From Mucilaginibacter flavidus (lineage in GTDB: Bacteria; Bacteroidota; Bacteroidia; Sphingobacteriales; Sphingobacteriaceae), in assembly GCF_024055575.1 (NCBI RefSeq), contig NZ_JAMXOE010000005.1, forward strand, positions 180,378 through 244,377: a DNA stretch of 64,000 nucleotides, in the 5' to 3' direction. The notes beneath the pieces were generated by a model. The model did no database searches, was not told the origin of the DNA, and saw only the letters and a list, made by a program, of their open reading frames with translations. The position numbers were made by a program, and so were the translations under genes. Shown in pieces: positions 47,385 to 56,121 of this stretch. Position 1 is the first letter of the stretch, and the number at the start of each line of letters is the position of its first letter.

Positions 47385-48464
47385 ATGATAAAACGGCTAA
47401 GTTGCCTTGCACTAATAATATTGGTTCACAAATTTGCATTCGCATCAACCAAAGCCGATGCACTTAAATTTTATAGCGCTGATAATTCCAATATACGTTA
47501 CGTAGGCCGCGTCGATTTTTCAAACAAACTGAAGCCGCGAATCTGGGCGCCAGGCGTTTACATAGAGGCAAAATTTAGGGGCGCACAATGCGAAATTATT
47601 TTGAACGATGAAGCGCTTGGCGGAAATAATCTTAATTACCTGGAAATTGTTATTGACGACAACAAACCTTATCGCATACAAACCACCGGTAAAGAGAATG
47701 TAATAAAGGTACCAGGAGGATTACCTGACGGTGAGCACACTATTTTGATTTGTAAAGACACAGAATCAAATATTGGTTATATTGATTTCGTTGGGTTTAA
47801 GTGCGAACAGCTGTTGCCCTTGCCGGCCAGGCCCAGGCGAAAAATAGAATACTTTGGCGACTCGATTACCAGCGGCACAGGTATGGATCAATCGGTACTC
47901 CCCTGCGGCAAAGGCCAATGGTACGACCAGCACAACGCCTACATGAGCTATGGCCCGCGCACCGCCCGCAACCTCAATGCCGACTGGCAGCTTACCGCCC
48001 TGGCGGGTATTGGCCTGGTACATAGCTGCTGCAATTTAAAAGTAGTGCTGCCCCAAATAGTTGATAAAACTTTTATAGTGGCCGATTCTATCACCTGGAA
48101 TTTTAAAAATTACCAGCCCGATGTGGTTACCATTTGCATAGGGCAAAATGACGGGCCGCAACAGGATTCGACCGTATATTGCAGTACTTATGTAAAGATG
48201 CTAACCGCCATGCGGCAGCATTATCCCAGGGCAGATATTGTTTGCCTGAGCAGCCCCATGGCAGACGCAACGCTAACCGCGGTATTACATCGTTACCTAA
48301 CCGGCATTGCGGCGACTATGAATGCTCATGGTGATAAAATGGTGACCACGTATTTTTTCTCCCGCCAATACCACAACGGCTGTGGTGGTCACCCCGATAT
48401 TGATGACCATAAACTGATTGCCGATGAATTGACGGCGTATATTAAGCAGTTGAAAAATTGGTAG
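47385..48464 (+). CDS. SGNH/GDSL carbohydrate esterase (CE2-like)
   Basis: A 359-residue secreted enzyme. Signal peptide (LSCLALIILVHKFAFA), an N-terminal beta-sandwich (YVGRVDFSNKLKPRIWAPGV and IEAKFRGAQCEIILNDEAL, about residues 30-150), then the SGNH hydrolase domain: block I YFGDSITSGTG, the block with CIGQNDGPQQD, and the C-terminal GGHPDIDDHKLIADEL with the catalytic His. The order of jelly-roll then SGNH is that of CE2 acetyl-xylan esterases. It probably deacetylates plant polysaccharides. A single gene. Confidence 0.87.
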   Translation: MIKRLSCLALIILVHKFAFASTKADALKFYSADNSNIRYVGRVDFSNKLKPRIWAPGVYIEAKFRGAQCEIILNDEALGGNNLNYLEIVIDDNKPYRIQTTGKENVIKVPGGLPDGEHTILICKDTESNIGYIDFVGFKCEQLLPLPARPRRKIEYFGDSITSGTGMDQSVLPCGKGQWYDQHNAYMSYGPRTARNLNADWQLTALAGIGLVHSCCNLKVVLPQIVDKTFIVADSITWNFKNYQPDVVTICIGQNDGPQQDSTVYCSTYVKMLTAMRQHYPRADIVCLSSPMADATLTAVLHRYLTGIAATMNAHGDKMVTTYFFSRQYHNGCGGHPDIDDHKLIADELTAYIKQLKNW

Positions 48465-48474
48465 CACCCCCTCT

Positions 48475-48504
48475 TGTCATTCTGAGCTCGCGCTCGGAAT
48501 GACA
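48475..48504. repeat. Short TGTCATTCTGA inverted repeat
   Basis: TTGTCATTCTGAGC and GCTCGGAATGACAA form a nearly perfect 14-base stem between the convergent SGNH and PepSY genes. It is the same family as 41682-41817 but with a short loop. Confidence 0.6.
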
Positions 48505-48513
48505 AAAAGAAAA

Positions 48514-48942
48514 TCAATCCTTCTTTATAAAATTGCCGTTTTCGTCAAAAATCAGGTCTTTGCCTTTTATTTCGGCTTCGTACATGGTTTTGCCTGCAGC
48601 GTTGGTTACTTTACCTGCCTCTTTAATTTTTGCTCCGTTGTAATGTGCCTTAATGTAGGGCGCTATGCTTTTGGGTAAATCGGTTACCGGTATTGCCTTT
48701 ACAATTTCAATAAAAGTACCCGCTGGCGTAAACATTACCGAATTGTCCTCGCCCGATTTACCTCCCCAGTTGGCTTCGTAGTTCCCCTTTTCTTTTTCCC
48801 AGCTAACTTTGGCAGCTTCGGGATATTTTTTCATTAAGGCCTCTTTTACCACTGCAGGTACGTCTTTAGCTTTTAGATCCTGCGCTTTAAGGTTGATGGC
48901 TACAGATAAAATAATGGCCGCTAATACAAGTGCTTTTTTCAT
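48514..48942 (-). CDS. PepSY-like domain protein, secreted
   Basis: A 142-residue protein with signal peptide (ALVLAAIILSVAINLKA) and a PepSY-like domain: DVPAVVKEALMKKYPEAAKV, SWEKEKGNYEANW and the second half ETVKAIPV-type FIEIVKAIPVTDLPKSIAPY. Such small periplasmic proteins (DUF2874/PepSY-like) are common in Bacteroidota; their role is not well defined. A single gene, with a convergent SGNH gene 49 bp away. Confidence 0.87.
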   Translation of the reverse strand: MKKALVLAAIILSVAINLKAQDLKAKDVPAVVKEALMKKYPEAAKVSWEKEKGNYEANWGGKSGEDNSVMFTPAGTFIEIVKAIPVTDLPKSIAPYIKAHYNGAKIKEAGKVTNAAGKTMYEAEIKGKDLIFDENGNFIKKD

Positions 48943-49115
48943 GATTAATTGTTTTACTTTATCAATAGTAGCCAGTTAATCTGTAGAAAGGTTGATTGTT
49001 CTTTGTAGAAAAATTGGATTAACCTCTTCTTCAAAGACGCAAAGTATTGCGTCTCTACGATAAAAATGGTCAAACACGGGTTATTATCGTTATCTTTATC
49101 AAAATCACCGTGCTC

Positions 49116-49397
49116 ATGATCCTGTTCTCCAGAAGAAACTTACATTACTCCGACTATAAATGGACTGCATACGCGCAAAACGATCCGCACGTTAACGGCA
49201 AGCCGGATGATACACTTTTTAACAAGGAAGAAGGCAACGAGGTTGTTTACCTGATAAACAAACTAATGATTTTTTGGGATTACCGCTTTGCCAACACCGG
49301 CAATAAAATGGAAAAACTCATCCACGATAAACTCCCCCCCGAATTAACCAAACAGGAAGAAGTGCAGGTTTGGCTGAAGGAAAATTTGAAATTTTAA
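49116..49397 (+). CDS. Small conserved hypothetical protein
   Basis: From ATG 49116 the product is 93 residues: a compact domain LHYSDYKWTAYAQNDPHVNG, EEGNEVVYLINKLMIFWDYR and KLPPELTKQEEVQVWLKENL. The frame opens 69 bases earlier in a TTG, but that part comes from a GACGCAAAG/TTGCGTCTC repeat (49034-49060) and may not be translated. There is no signal peptide. I recognise no function. Confidence 0.55.
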   Translation: MILFSRRNLHYSDYKWTAYAQNDPHVNGKPDDTLFNKEEGNEVVYLINKLMIFWDYRFANTGNKMEKLIHDKLPPELTKQEEVQVWLKENLKF

Positions 49398-49427
49398 TTA
49401 AGATAAATAGATTAGGACGGCTCCCAA

Positions 49428-49457
49428 ATAAAAAGGGGCTGTGACGACATAGCCCCT
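49428..49457 (-). terminator. Intrinsic terminator of the GMC operon
   Basis: GGGGCT (49435-49440) and AGCCCC (49451-49456) with a 10-base loop, followed on the minus strand by TTTTTATTT. It lies about 80 bp after the stop of the small subunit gene at 49538. Confidence 0.75.
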
Positions 49458-49537
49458 GGTATCATAAAAGTATTGTGCGATCAGGAATGCCTTCAAAAAG
49501 CGAAAAGCATCCAAAAATCCTATCAATCTTAAAAATC

Positions 49538-50188
49538 TTAGTCCCATTTATCGCCCCAGGGATCTTTTATATTATATTGTTTCAGCACCTCTGCCGGTAC
49601 GCCATCCCATTTGCCGGGGGCATTGCCTGCGTAGCCCAGGTCATCAATACCTATTTTGCTGGTGTAAAAGCCTGAGGCAGTTAAATCACGCATGCGGTTG
49701 AAAAATGATACGCCTTGTGCCATTTCGGGTTTTGCCTTTTTGGGGTAAGCAATTTCGGTAACCATTTCTATTTGCTGGCTGCTGCTTGCATCAACAAAAG
49801 TTTTACCATAACGGTTCAAACATTGCAGATCCAGCCAACGCAATCCGCCGCGCATAGGTGTTTGGTGATCGGGCATATCTTTTACAATAAACTCGATAAA
49901 CGCCGGCACCTTAGCGTCAGATGCGCTACCTGAGCGGGCATCTTTGGGGATGATAATATCGCCCAAAACGGTTATGGTAGCCATCTCGTGATCGGTAAAA
50001 AACTTGTCGGCATTAAGCTTTTTATCACGCTCAATTTCAAATGGCTGGCGCCCGGCGTTGTCGGCAGCGGCGCCGGTATCCTTGTTGTCTTCGGCTAACT
50101 TATTGTTATTGGGCTTGCAGGCCTCCAGCAGCACCCCTGCCGATAGTGTGCCTATACCTATAGCCTTTAATGATTCGCGTCTGTTCAT
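49538..50188 (-). CDS. Gluconate 2-dehydrogenase subunit 3-like protein
   Basis: A 216-residue protein with a Tat-like signal and lipobox (MNRRESLKAIGIGTLSAG ... LLEACK). The body matches the Gluconate_2-dh3 family: DHEMATITVLGDIIIPKDAR, VPAFIEFIVKDMPDHQTPMR, GGLRWLDLQCLNRYGKTFVD and VSFFNRMRDLTASGFYTSK. It is the small subunit partner of membrane flavoprotein dehydrogenases. It lies 14 bp after the GMC oxidoreductase gene, so the two should form a complex in the periplasm. Confidence 0.9.
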   Translation of the reverse strand: MNRRESLKAIGIGTLSAGVLLEACKPNNNKLAEDNKDTGAAADNAGRQPFEIERDKKLNADKFFTDHEMATITVLGDIIIPKDARSGSASDAKVPAFIEFIVKDMPDHQTPMRGGLRWLDLQCLNRYGKTFVDASSSQQIEMVTEIAYPKKAKPEMAQGVSFFNRMRDLTASGFYTSKIGIDDLGYAGNAPGKWDGVPAEVLKQYNIKDPWGDKWD

Positions 50189-50202
50189 GTTGATATAACT
50201 GA

Positions 50203-51945
50203 TTAAACGTTAGTTTTTTTACGTTGAGATAAAATGTATTCGGCGGTACGCATACTCAGGGCCAAAATTGTCCAGGTTGCATTTTTGTCGCCCTGCTGCA
50301 CAAATGGCGCAGCATCAACCACAAAAAGGTTTTTGCAATCGTGCGCCTGGCTGTATTTGTTCAGTGCCGATTTTTTAGGATCGTCGCCCATTCGCACGGT
50401 GCCCACCTCGTGTATAATCATACCCGGAGCCTCCAGACCGTAGCTGGTTTCCTTACCCGCCGGCGGGCCATAAATAGCACCGCCCATATTGTGCATTATC
50501 TCCTGGAAGGTATCCTGCATGTGCTTGGCCTGGTTTATCTCGTAATCGCTCCATTTATAGTGGAAACGCAGCACTGGTATGCCGAATTTATCAACTACGT
50601 TAGGGTCAATTTCGCAATAGTTATCATAGCGGGCAATAGCTGTACCACGCCCGGCCATGCCGAAGCCGGTTCCGTAAAAACGGCGGTAGTCATTCTTTAA
50701 GTCGGCACCAAAGCCACCAGCCTCTTTCATTTTACCATCTTTGCCTGGCACTACGCCGTTCATATTTTGTATACCACCACTAAAGCCGTAACCCGGCATA
50801 TGCAAGCCGCCGCCAAACTCAATGTGATAGCCCCGCGGGAAGTTCAATTTTTTGTTATCATAAACCCAGGGGCCATAAATGTGTACGCTGCCTACGCCAT
50901 CTTCGTTATAGCGTTTGCGGTCCATCAGTTCGGGCAACCATCCGCCTGCGCTCGAGCCGGTAGAATCGTGCAGGTAACGGCCTACTACGCCGCTGCTGTT
51001 TGCTAGTCCATTTGGATGCCTTGATGATTTTGAGTTAAGCAGCAACCTGGCCGATTCGCCTGCGCTTGCGCCTAATATCACCATTCCGCCTTTTACCTGG
51101 TATTCCTGCATATCATCTTTACTGATGTATGATACGCCTGTTGCAAGGCCGTCGGCATCGGTAAGTACCTCGCGCACCATGGCGTTTGGTATTACCTTTA
51201 AATTACCTGTTTTTATTGCCGGGATAACCAGGCAGGATGATGAGGAGAAATCGCCATAAATTTTACAGCTGCGCCCGCATTGGCCGCAGAAGAAACAGGC
51301 GCCACGATCTTTATTACCTGGCAATGCCTCGGTAAGCACCGAGCCGCGACCGGCAATTACTTTTACACCGGCTTTTGCCGCACCTTTTTTAATATAAAGC
51401 TCGTTAAGCCTTGGTTTTGGTGGCGGAAGGAAAATGCCATCAGGTTCGTTGGGCAGGTTTTCAACTGTACCGTAAACACCAATCAGGCGGTCTACTTTAT
51501 CATAAAATGGTTTTACGTCTTCGTAACTAATTGGCCAGTCGTCGGTTAAGCCGTCGATATGGTGCCCTTTAAAATCATCCGGGCCCATACGCAATGATAT
51601 GCGGCCCCAGTGGTTGGTGCGGCCACCCAGCATACGCGAGCGGAACCAGTGAAATTCGGTATTATCTTTTGTGGTATATGGCTCTCCTTCTATTTCCCAG
51701 CCGCCGTAGGCAGCATCAAAATCGCCAAAGTAACGGGTGGTCCCTGCGCCACGGCGGGCAGATTCGTACGGCCATTTAAGCTGCATGGAATCTTTAGCCG
51801 GGTCGAAAAACGGCCCCGCTTCCAACATTAAAACTTTTAAGCCGGCATGGGCTAACACATACCCCGCCATACCGCCGCCTGCACCGGAGCCTACAATAAT
51901 GGCATCATATACGGTCGACGACTTTTTTATTTGTATATCGTTCAT
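50203..51945 (-). CDS. GMC-family flavoprotein oxidoreductase
   Basis: A 580-residue FAD enzyme. FAD-binding motif VGSGAGGGMAGYVLAHAGLK at the N-terminus; then RSRMLGGRTNHWGRISLR and the Cys-rich CFFCGQCGRSCKIYGDFSSS, which is typical of the gluconate 2-dehydrogenase large-subunit branch; near the end, HEVGTVRMGDDPKKSALNKY and LFVVDAAPFVQQGDKNATWT. Members oxidise sugar hydroxyls (gluconate C2, glucoside C3, sorbitol). With the DUF1080 gene upstream and the small subunit downstream, I infer oxidation of a glycoside at C3. No signal peptide is seen; the partner may carry it through Tat. Confidence 0.93.
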   Translation of the reverse strand: MNDIQIKKSSTVYDAIIVGSGAGGGMAGYVLAHAGLKVLMLEAGPFFDPAKDSMQLKWPYESARRGAGTTRYFGDFDAAYGGWEIEGEPYTTKDNTEFHWFRSRMLGGRTNHWGRISLRMGPDDFKGHHIDGLTDDWPISYEDVKPFYDKVDRLIGVYGTVENLPNEPDGIFLPPPKPRLNELYIKKGAAKAGVKVIAGRGSVLTEALPGNKDRGACFFCGQCGRSCKIYGDFSSSSCLVIPAIKTGNLKVIPNAMVREVLTDADGLATGVSYISKDDMQEYQVKGGMVILGASAGESARLLLNSKSSRHPNGLANSSGVVGRYLHDSTGSSAGGWLPELMDRKRYNEDGVGSVHIYGPWVYDNKKLNFPRGYHIEFGGGLHMPGYGFSGGIQNMNGVVPGKDGKMKEAGGFGADLKNDYRRFYGTGFGMAGRGTAIARYDNYCEIDPNVVDKFGIPVLRFHYKWSDYEINQAKHMQDTFQEIMHNMGGAIYGPPAGKETSYGLEAPGMIIHEVGTVRMGDDPKKSALNKYSQAHDCKNLFVVDAAPFVQQGDKNATWTILALSMRTAEYILSQRKKTNV

Positions 51946-51950
51946 TCTGA

Positions 51951-52023
51951 TTAGTCTTAAGTCTTGAGTCGAAAGTCCTAAGTCGAAAGCACTCCTGACT
52001 TAAGACTTTCGACTCGAGACTAA
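51951..52023. repeat. Fold-back repeat inside the DUF1080-GMC operon
   Basis: Left arm from 51951 (TTAGTCTTAAGTCTTGAGTC...) pairs with the right arm ending 52023 (GACTTTCGACTCGAGACTAA) apart from a 7-base insertion and one mismatch pair. It begins five bases before the GMC start codon. Compare the RR-kinase gap at 14950-15053. Confidence 0.8.
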
Positions 52024-52027
52024 TTTT

Positions 52028-52687
52028 TCAAAGTTCTTTAATAGAAATATCTTTATATGAAACTACGGCGCCGTGGTCCTGCAGGGCTATATGGCCTTTT
52101 GGATAAGCGGCAAAGCCTTTCCAGGTTTTAAATTTGCTACCATTCAACAATTCCTGCCACTCGGGGCTGCCAATTTTTACGTCGATGGTTTTGGTGCCGT
52201 TCATCCAGAAGGTTAACTGACCCTTGTCTTTACGGATTTTTATTTTGTTCCATTCGCCGGCTGGTTTAGCTGCGGCTGATGCGGCTTTCATATCATATAA
52301 AGCTCCCGCAAGGTGGTTGGCTTTTTTATTGTCTTCAGCGCCTTTATCATCTAAAACCTGCATCTCGATGCCTGTTAGATAAGTTGCCCCGAAAGATGGA
52401 TCTTCATGTATGCCGAAAATAATCCCGCTGTTGCCGCCCTCGGCAATTTTCCATGTTAAGGTCAGCTCGTAGTTTTCGTATTCTTTGTCGGTAACCAGGT
52501 CGCCCTGGTCGGGGGCCTTGACATCAAGCTGTAAAGCACCGTCAACGACTTTCCATGCGCCCGGACCGGTTTTTAAATAGCTGTGCCAACCGGTTGTGGT
52601 TGTGCCATCGAACAATTTTGTGGTTTGCGCCATAAGCGAGCCGCTTATAACCGTGAATACCAGGGTGCTTAACAGGATTTTTTTCAT
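52028..52687 (-). CDS. DUF1080 secreted protein (3-keto-disaccharide hydrolase-like)
   Basis: A 219-residue secreted protein with signal peptide (ILLSTLVFTVISGSLMA). The DUF1080 pattern is clear: KLFDGTTTTGWHSYLKTGPG, DKEYENYELTLTWKIAEGGN, SGIIFGIHEDPSFGATYLTG, GIEMQVLDDKGAED and NKIRIRKDKGQLTFWMNG-type strands, a concanavalin-like fold. DUF1080 proteins have recently been shown to cleave 3-keto-glycosides. Its place directly upstream of a GMC dehydrogenase fits that. The specific sugar is unknown. Confidence 0.88.
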   Translation of the reverse strand: MKKILLSTLVFTVISGSLMAQTTKLFDGTTTTGWHSYLKTGPGAWKVVDGALQLDVKAPDQGDLVTDKEYENYELTLTWKIAEGGNSGIIFGIHEDPSFGATYLTGIEMQVLDDKGAEDNKKANHLAGALYDMKAASAAAKPAGEWNKIKIRKDKGQLTFWMNGTKTIDVKIGSPEWQELLNGSKFKTWKGFAAYPKGHIALQDHGAVVSYKDISIKEL

Positions 52688-52989
52688 TTTTGGTTAATTT
52701 GTTTAATTAGACTGATGCAAGCTGTATTAGCTGTTAGTTTTTAAAACAAACGCATTTCGATACAGAGCTATTACAACGGGTAGTAAAAATAGAATAAATT
52801 TCTGTTTGAGTGAAAAAGAGTGGGAAGATTGTTACAAGAGAGAGTCCGAAAGACGAAGTCAAAGCGGCGATGAATCGATAATAGCAGAAATAATCAGGCG
52901 GCCGTTGCAGCAAATCAAGCGTAAGAGCCAGCATAGTAAAGCGTCATGTCTACTAACTTTCTTCTTTCGGACTTTCCGGGCTTAAGAAA
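52688..52989. other. Gene-free stretch with AGTCCGAAAGA inverted repeat
   Basis: AGTCCGAAAGACGAAG (52843-52858) and CTTCTTTCGGACT (52961-52973) are inverted copies with one internal base gap. Related TCCGAAAGAC/TTCTTCGGACTT motifs appear at 13559 and 23592. Nothing else is evident; a 66-residue open frame here is mostly repeat-derived. Confidence 0.5.
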
Positions 52990-53175
52990 TTACACCTTGT
53001 GATAATCCTTCAGCTGCTCCCTGGTTAACAGCCGGTAACGGTCTTTTAAACATTTCGCACAAAAATATCTCCTGACGGGGAGAAAAAACAACAAATTACG
53101 CCCAATCCAATTCCTGGTTTTTTCGAAGTGATAAGGCGCATTACATTTAGAGCATCTGAGTATCTTCTTTGGCAT
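52990..53175 (-). CDS. Small zinc-ribbon-like protein
   Basis: A 61-residue basic protein with two CxxC knuckles: Cys8/Cys11 (RCSKCNAPYHF) and Cys39/Cys42 (FCAKCLKDRY), 27 residues apart, which form a probable zinc ribbon. The middle segment is rich in Arg/Phe (WIGRNLLFFLPVRRYF). No family name is certain; it may be a small nucleic-acid-binding or regulatory protein. Confidence 0.65.
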   Translation of the reverse strand: MPKKILRCSKCNAPYHFEKTRNWIGRNLLFFLPVRRYFCAKCLKDRYRLLTREQLKDYHKV

Positions 53176-53363
53176 TTATATTGGTCTATAACAAGAGGAG
53201 GATGACAAAGTTAATATTTTACCCACAAACGACATAACAGTAATATTAATTTTACAATTCCTTATTGTGCAGGCAATTAGCAGCCCAATAATTTGTTTTT
53301 TTTTCAAGCATTGGCGGCCAATAATTAACTTATTTTAGTGCATATAGTTAAATATCATTTTGT

Positions 53364-53371
53364 TATATTTG
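53364..53371 (+). promoter_or_regulatory. Possible -7 element upstream of the CBS gene
   Basis: TATATTTG fits TAnnTTTG, 35 bases before the ATG at 53407. The upstream -33 TTG is not clear, so the call is tentative. The 53176-53406 gap is otherwise A/T-rich without a gene. Confidence 0.35.
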
Positions 53372-53406
53372 ATTAGCCCAATTCCACACCCTGTAACCAA
53401 ACTATT

Positions 53407-53835
53407 ATGAAAAAAGTATCAAACATCCTTGCCCGCAAGGGCAGTAATGTGATTGCCATTGATGGCGGCACAACAGTTTTGGACGCATTAAAACTGATGG
53501 CCGATAAAAACATTGGTTCGGTAGTTATTACTGAAGGCGGCGCCTACGCAGGCTTGCTTACCGAGCGTGATTATGCCCGCAAGGTGATATTGCAAGGAAA
53601 ATCATCGCTGGAGACACAGGTGAGAGAAATTATGAGCACCGAGTTCCCGCGAATGATACCTGAGAATTCGGTTGAAACCTGCATGCACGTAATGAGCGAA
53701 AACAACCTGCGCTACCTCCCTATTTTTAGGGATAATAACATGTGCGGCATTATATCCATAAGCGATGTGGTTACGGAAACCATCCTGTCGCACGAGGAGA
53801 CTATTGAGCATTTGAAGAGTTACATACAGTCGTAA
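53407..53835 (+). CDS. Two-CBS-domain protein
   Basis: A 142-residue stand-alone CBS pair: first repeat around TTVLDALKLMADKNIGSVVI and TERDYARKVILQGKSS, second around IMSTEFPRMIPENSVETCMH and NLRYLPIFRDNNMCGIISIS. Such pairs bind adenosine nucleotides (AMP, ATP, SAM) and act as energy sensors. No enzyme domain is attached, so it may regulate a partner in trans. It is followed by an acyltransferase gene in the same direction, with a fold-back between them. Confidence 0.93.
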   Translation: MKKVSNILARKGSNVIAIDGGTTVLDALKLMADKNIGSVVITEGGAYAGLLTERDYARKVILQGKSSLETQVREIMSTEFPRMIPENSVETCMHVMSENNLRYLPIFRDNNMCGIISISDVVTETILSHEETIEHLKSYIQS

Positions 53836-53838
53836 AGA

Positions 53839-53928
53839 GAGTCAAGAGACAAGAATCAAGAGACAAGAGAAAGCGCGATTAGCGGCTCCTGTTTTTTATC
53901 TTGGCTCTAGATTCTTGACCCTTGGTTC
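53839..53928. repeat. Fold-back repeat between CBS and acyltransferase genes
   Basis: GAGTCAAGAGACAAGAATC (53839 on) and its imperfect complement (53899-53928), about 24 of 30 bases matching. It is related to 14950-15053 (both contain CAAGAATCAAGAG). Confidence 0.7.
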
Positions 53929-53972
53929 ACAAATCAGCCTAATAAACATACGCCCCTATATGCCTAAGACTA

Positions 53973-55040
53973 ATGGCTGATAAAAGCCCCGAAAAGCCCA
54001 AAAACCGTTTTTATTATATCGACTTTTTGAGAGCATTGGCAATTTTTGCCGTAATTATCCTGCACAACTCGGCCGATGCGGCCGGGCAATATGGTAAAAT
54101 ACCTGAGACTGACTGGCTTTCGGCAGCTTTTTATAATGGGCTAACCCGTTGTTGCGTACCCATGTTTGTTCTGTTGAGCGGCGCCCTGCTGTTAAAACCC
54201 GACAGGGATGTAACGATTAAGGAACTTTTTCGCAAGCGACTGCCAAAGCTGGTGATACCACTGGTAGTTTGGAGTATTATTTACGAGGCATTTCAATTTT
54301 ATACCGATAAAGGGTACGGCACATTTAACCTGCTTTCTGCATTAAAAACATTTTACCAGGGGCCGCTGGTGTTCCATTTCTGGTTTTTGTATATGATGAT
54401 CGGCATATACCTCGTGTACCCTATTATAAATACATTTATACGCGCGGCAACAAAAAGCCAGGTGCAGTATTTTATTGCAGTGTGGTTTATAACCAATTGC
54501 GTTTGTGGCATTATAGGTATAGCCACTGGCTTAAGCATTGCCGTTGAGCTAAACTTTTTTACGGGTTATATCGGATATTTTGTACTGGGTTATTATATCA
54601 ACAACTACATTTTTACTGCGCCGCAGCTAAAACTCATTTATGCAGGATGCGCGTTCGCCTTCGTGGTATCGATTAGTGGGATAATTTTGCTGCAAACCTT
54701 TCGCGACAAAGGCTTTAACGAAATCATTGAAAGCGACTTTACGCCCGACATCCCATTTGCTCTCGCCGGTGTTTTCCTGTTGATAAAAAATCGCACCTTT
54801 AATTTAAACCCCACCTGGTGGCAAAAACTAGTTACCGAAATAAGCGCTGAAAGCTATGGGATTTATATTGTGCATGTGCTGTTTTTGCGGCTGTTGTTCG
54901 ATAAAATATATCTAAACTTAGCCTTTAAAAACCAAAGCCTGCTTTGGATTGTGCCTGTTAAGTCAATTGCTGTGCTGGGGTTATCATATGGGTTAACCAA
55001 ATTGATACGGCTGGTGCCGTGGCTGAGGATGACTGTTTGA
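53973..55040 (+). CDS. Acyltransferase 3 family membrane protein
   Basis: A 355-residue inner-membrane protein with about ten transmembrane segments. The N-terminal FYYIDFLRALAIFAVIILHN has the family's conserved His (LHNSADAAG), then CCVPMFVLLSGALLLKP and LVYPIINTFIRAATKS further on. Members O-acetylate or otherwise acylate cell-surface polysaccharides or lipids. The substrate is unknown. It sits downstream of a CBS gene with a fold-back repeat in the gap. Confidence 0.88.
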   Translation: MADKSPEKPKNRFYYIDFLRALAIFAVIILHNSADAAGQYGKIPETDWLSAAFYNGLTRCCVPMFVLLSGALLLKPDRDVTIKELFRKRLPKLVIPLVVWSIIYEAFQFYTDKGYGTFNLLSALKTFYQGPLVFHFWFLYMMIGIYLVYPIINTFIRAATKSQVQYFIAVWFITNCVCGIIGIATGLSIAVELNFFTGYIGYFVLGYYINNYIFTAPQLKLIYAGCAFAFVVSISGIILLQTFRDKGFNEIIESDFTPDIPFALAGVFLLIKNRTFNLNPTWWQKLVTEISAESYGIYIVHVLFLRLLFDKIYLNLAFKNQSLLWIVPVKSIAVLGLSYGLTKLIRLVPWLRMTV

Positions 55041-55072
55041 TTAGCTGATTTAGCAGCGCTCCATCATTCGCA

Positions 55073-56029
55073 TCAGTGCTCCGCCTTTAAGTCTGCGATA
55101 TTGATCTCATAAATAATCCGCATACCGTTTTTGGTGGAGTGCAGCAGCTTATCAAATGCTTCGGCAGTAACTTTGCCGCCGGGGTAAACGGGCCTGTCGG
55201 CGTGTTCCCGGTTCGACAGAAAGTACAGCGTTTTATCATCGCGCGACAGGCCCGGTGCACCATCGGCGCCTGCGGTATTTACTTTCGGGCCGAGATTTTG
55301 GGGTTCGGTCCAGGTGTTGTCTTTTTTAAAGGAAACCCATAAATCATTGGAACCGATCCCCTTGCGGTTAGGGCTGCAGAATATGATGAAGCTTTCATCG
55401 TGCGCTACCATGGGGTCAAAGTCGATAAATTTCGCATCGTTAAAGGGCAACTTTTCAGCAGGTTGATATTTGCCTTCTTTAAATTTGCATACATACATTT
55501 CCGCATCAACTTTACCGTCGGATATAAAAAAGTAAGCGTTGCCATTATCGGCAAACGAAAGATAGCTTGGCGCAGGTCCTGCGGGCACGGGCAAACTGAA
55601 CAATACAGGTTTTGACGTTATCTTATTACCGTCCAGCGCTACGTAGTAAAAATGGTAGTCGTAATCCTTAAACGGCTGACCCTCCAGCGGCCTGTCTGAT
55701 GCAAAATATAACCGCTGGCCATCTGCCGACACAAATGGGTCGGTATCCCGGTACACGCCCGTAAAATTCACCGGCTTAGGCGCCGACCAGCCCGAACCAT
55801 TATTAACTGAATAAAATATCCCGATATACCCAAAGTTAACCGTCGACTTGCTGAAAAATACCGTTTTGCCGTCCTGCGTAAACGAGGCGTTGAATACAAA
55901 ATCGCCGGTAGAGATCACGTCTTTGGCGAATTTGCGTGCGGAATCTTTGAGGGTGATGATGGGTGGGGTTTGGGCGTGGGTGGTGAGGTGGGTTATTATG
56001 ATTATGGTGAGCATGATGAGCTTTTTCAT
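55073..56029 (-). CDS. PD40 (WD40-like) beta-propeller secreted protein
   Basis: A 318-residue protein with signal peptide (MLTIIIITHLTTHAQT). It contains PD40-type strands: SFTQDGKTVFFSKSTVNFGY, DPFVSADGQRLYFASDRPLE, PSYLSFADNGNAYFFISD, DPMVAHDESFIIFCSPNRK and GAPGLSRDDKTLYFLSNREH, i.e. a TolB-like propeller. No catalytic motif; probably a periplasmic binding or sensing protein. A single gene. Confidence 0.85.
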   Translation of the reverse strand: MKKLIMLTIIIITHLTTHAQTPPIITLKDSARKFAKDVISTGDFVFNASFTQDGKTVFFSKSTVNFGYIGIFYSVNNGSGWSAPKPVNFTGVYRDTDPFVSADGQRLYFASDRPLEGQPFKDYDYHFYYVALDGNKITSKPVLFSLPVPAGPAPSYLSFADNGNAYFFISDGKVDAEMYVCKFKEGKYQPAEKLPFNDAKFIDFDPMVAHDESFIIFCSPNRKGIGSNDLWVSFKKDNTWTEPQNLGPKVNTAGADGAPGLSRDDKTLYFLSNREHADRPVYPGGKVTAEAFDKLLHSTKNGMRIIYEINIADLKAEH

Positions 56030-56121
56030 TTTGCGGGTTGTGTTTTGGGCAAATGAAAGGGCCTCTGTTTGTTTAGTGAAATATATTCAACGGATGTGCG
56101 AGGATTTTTAATGGATGGAGG

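Noticed and set aside
52734..52934. A 66-residue minus-strand frame after the DUF1080 gene.
   Set aside because: It overlaps the AGTCCGAAAGA inverted repeat and shows no coding features.
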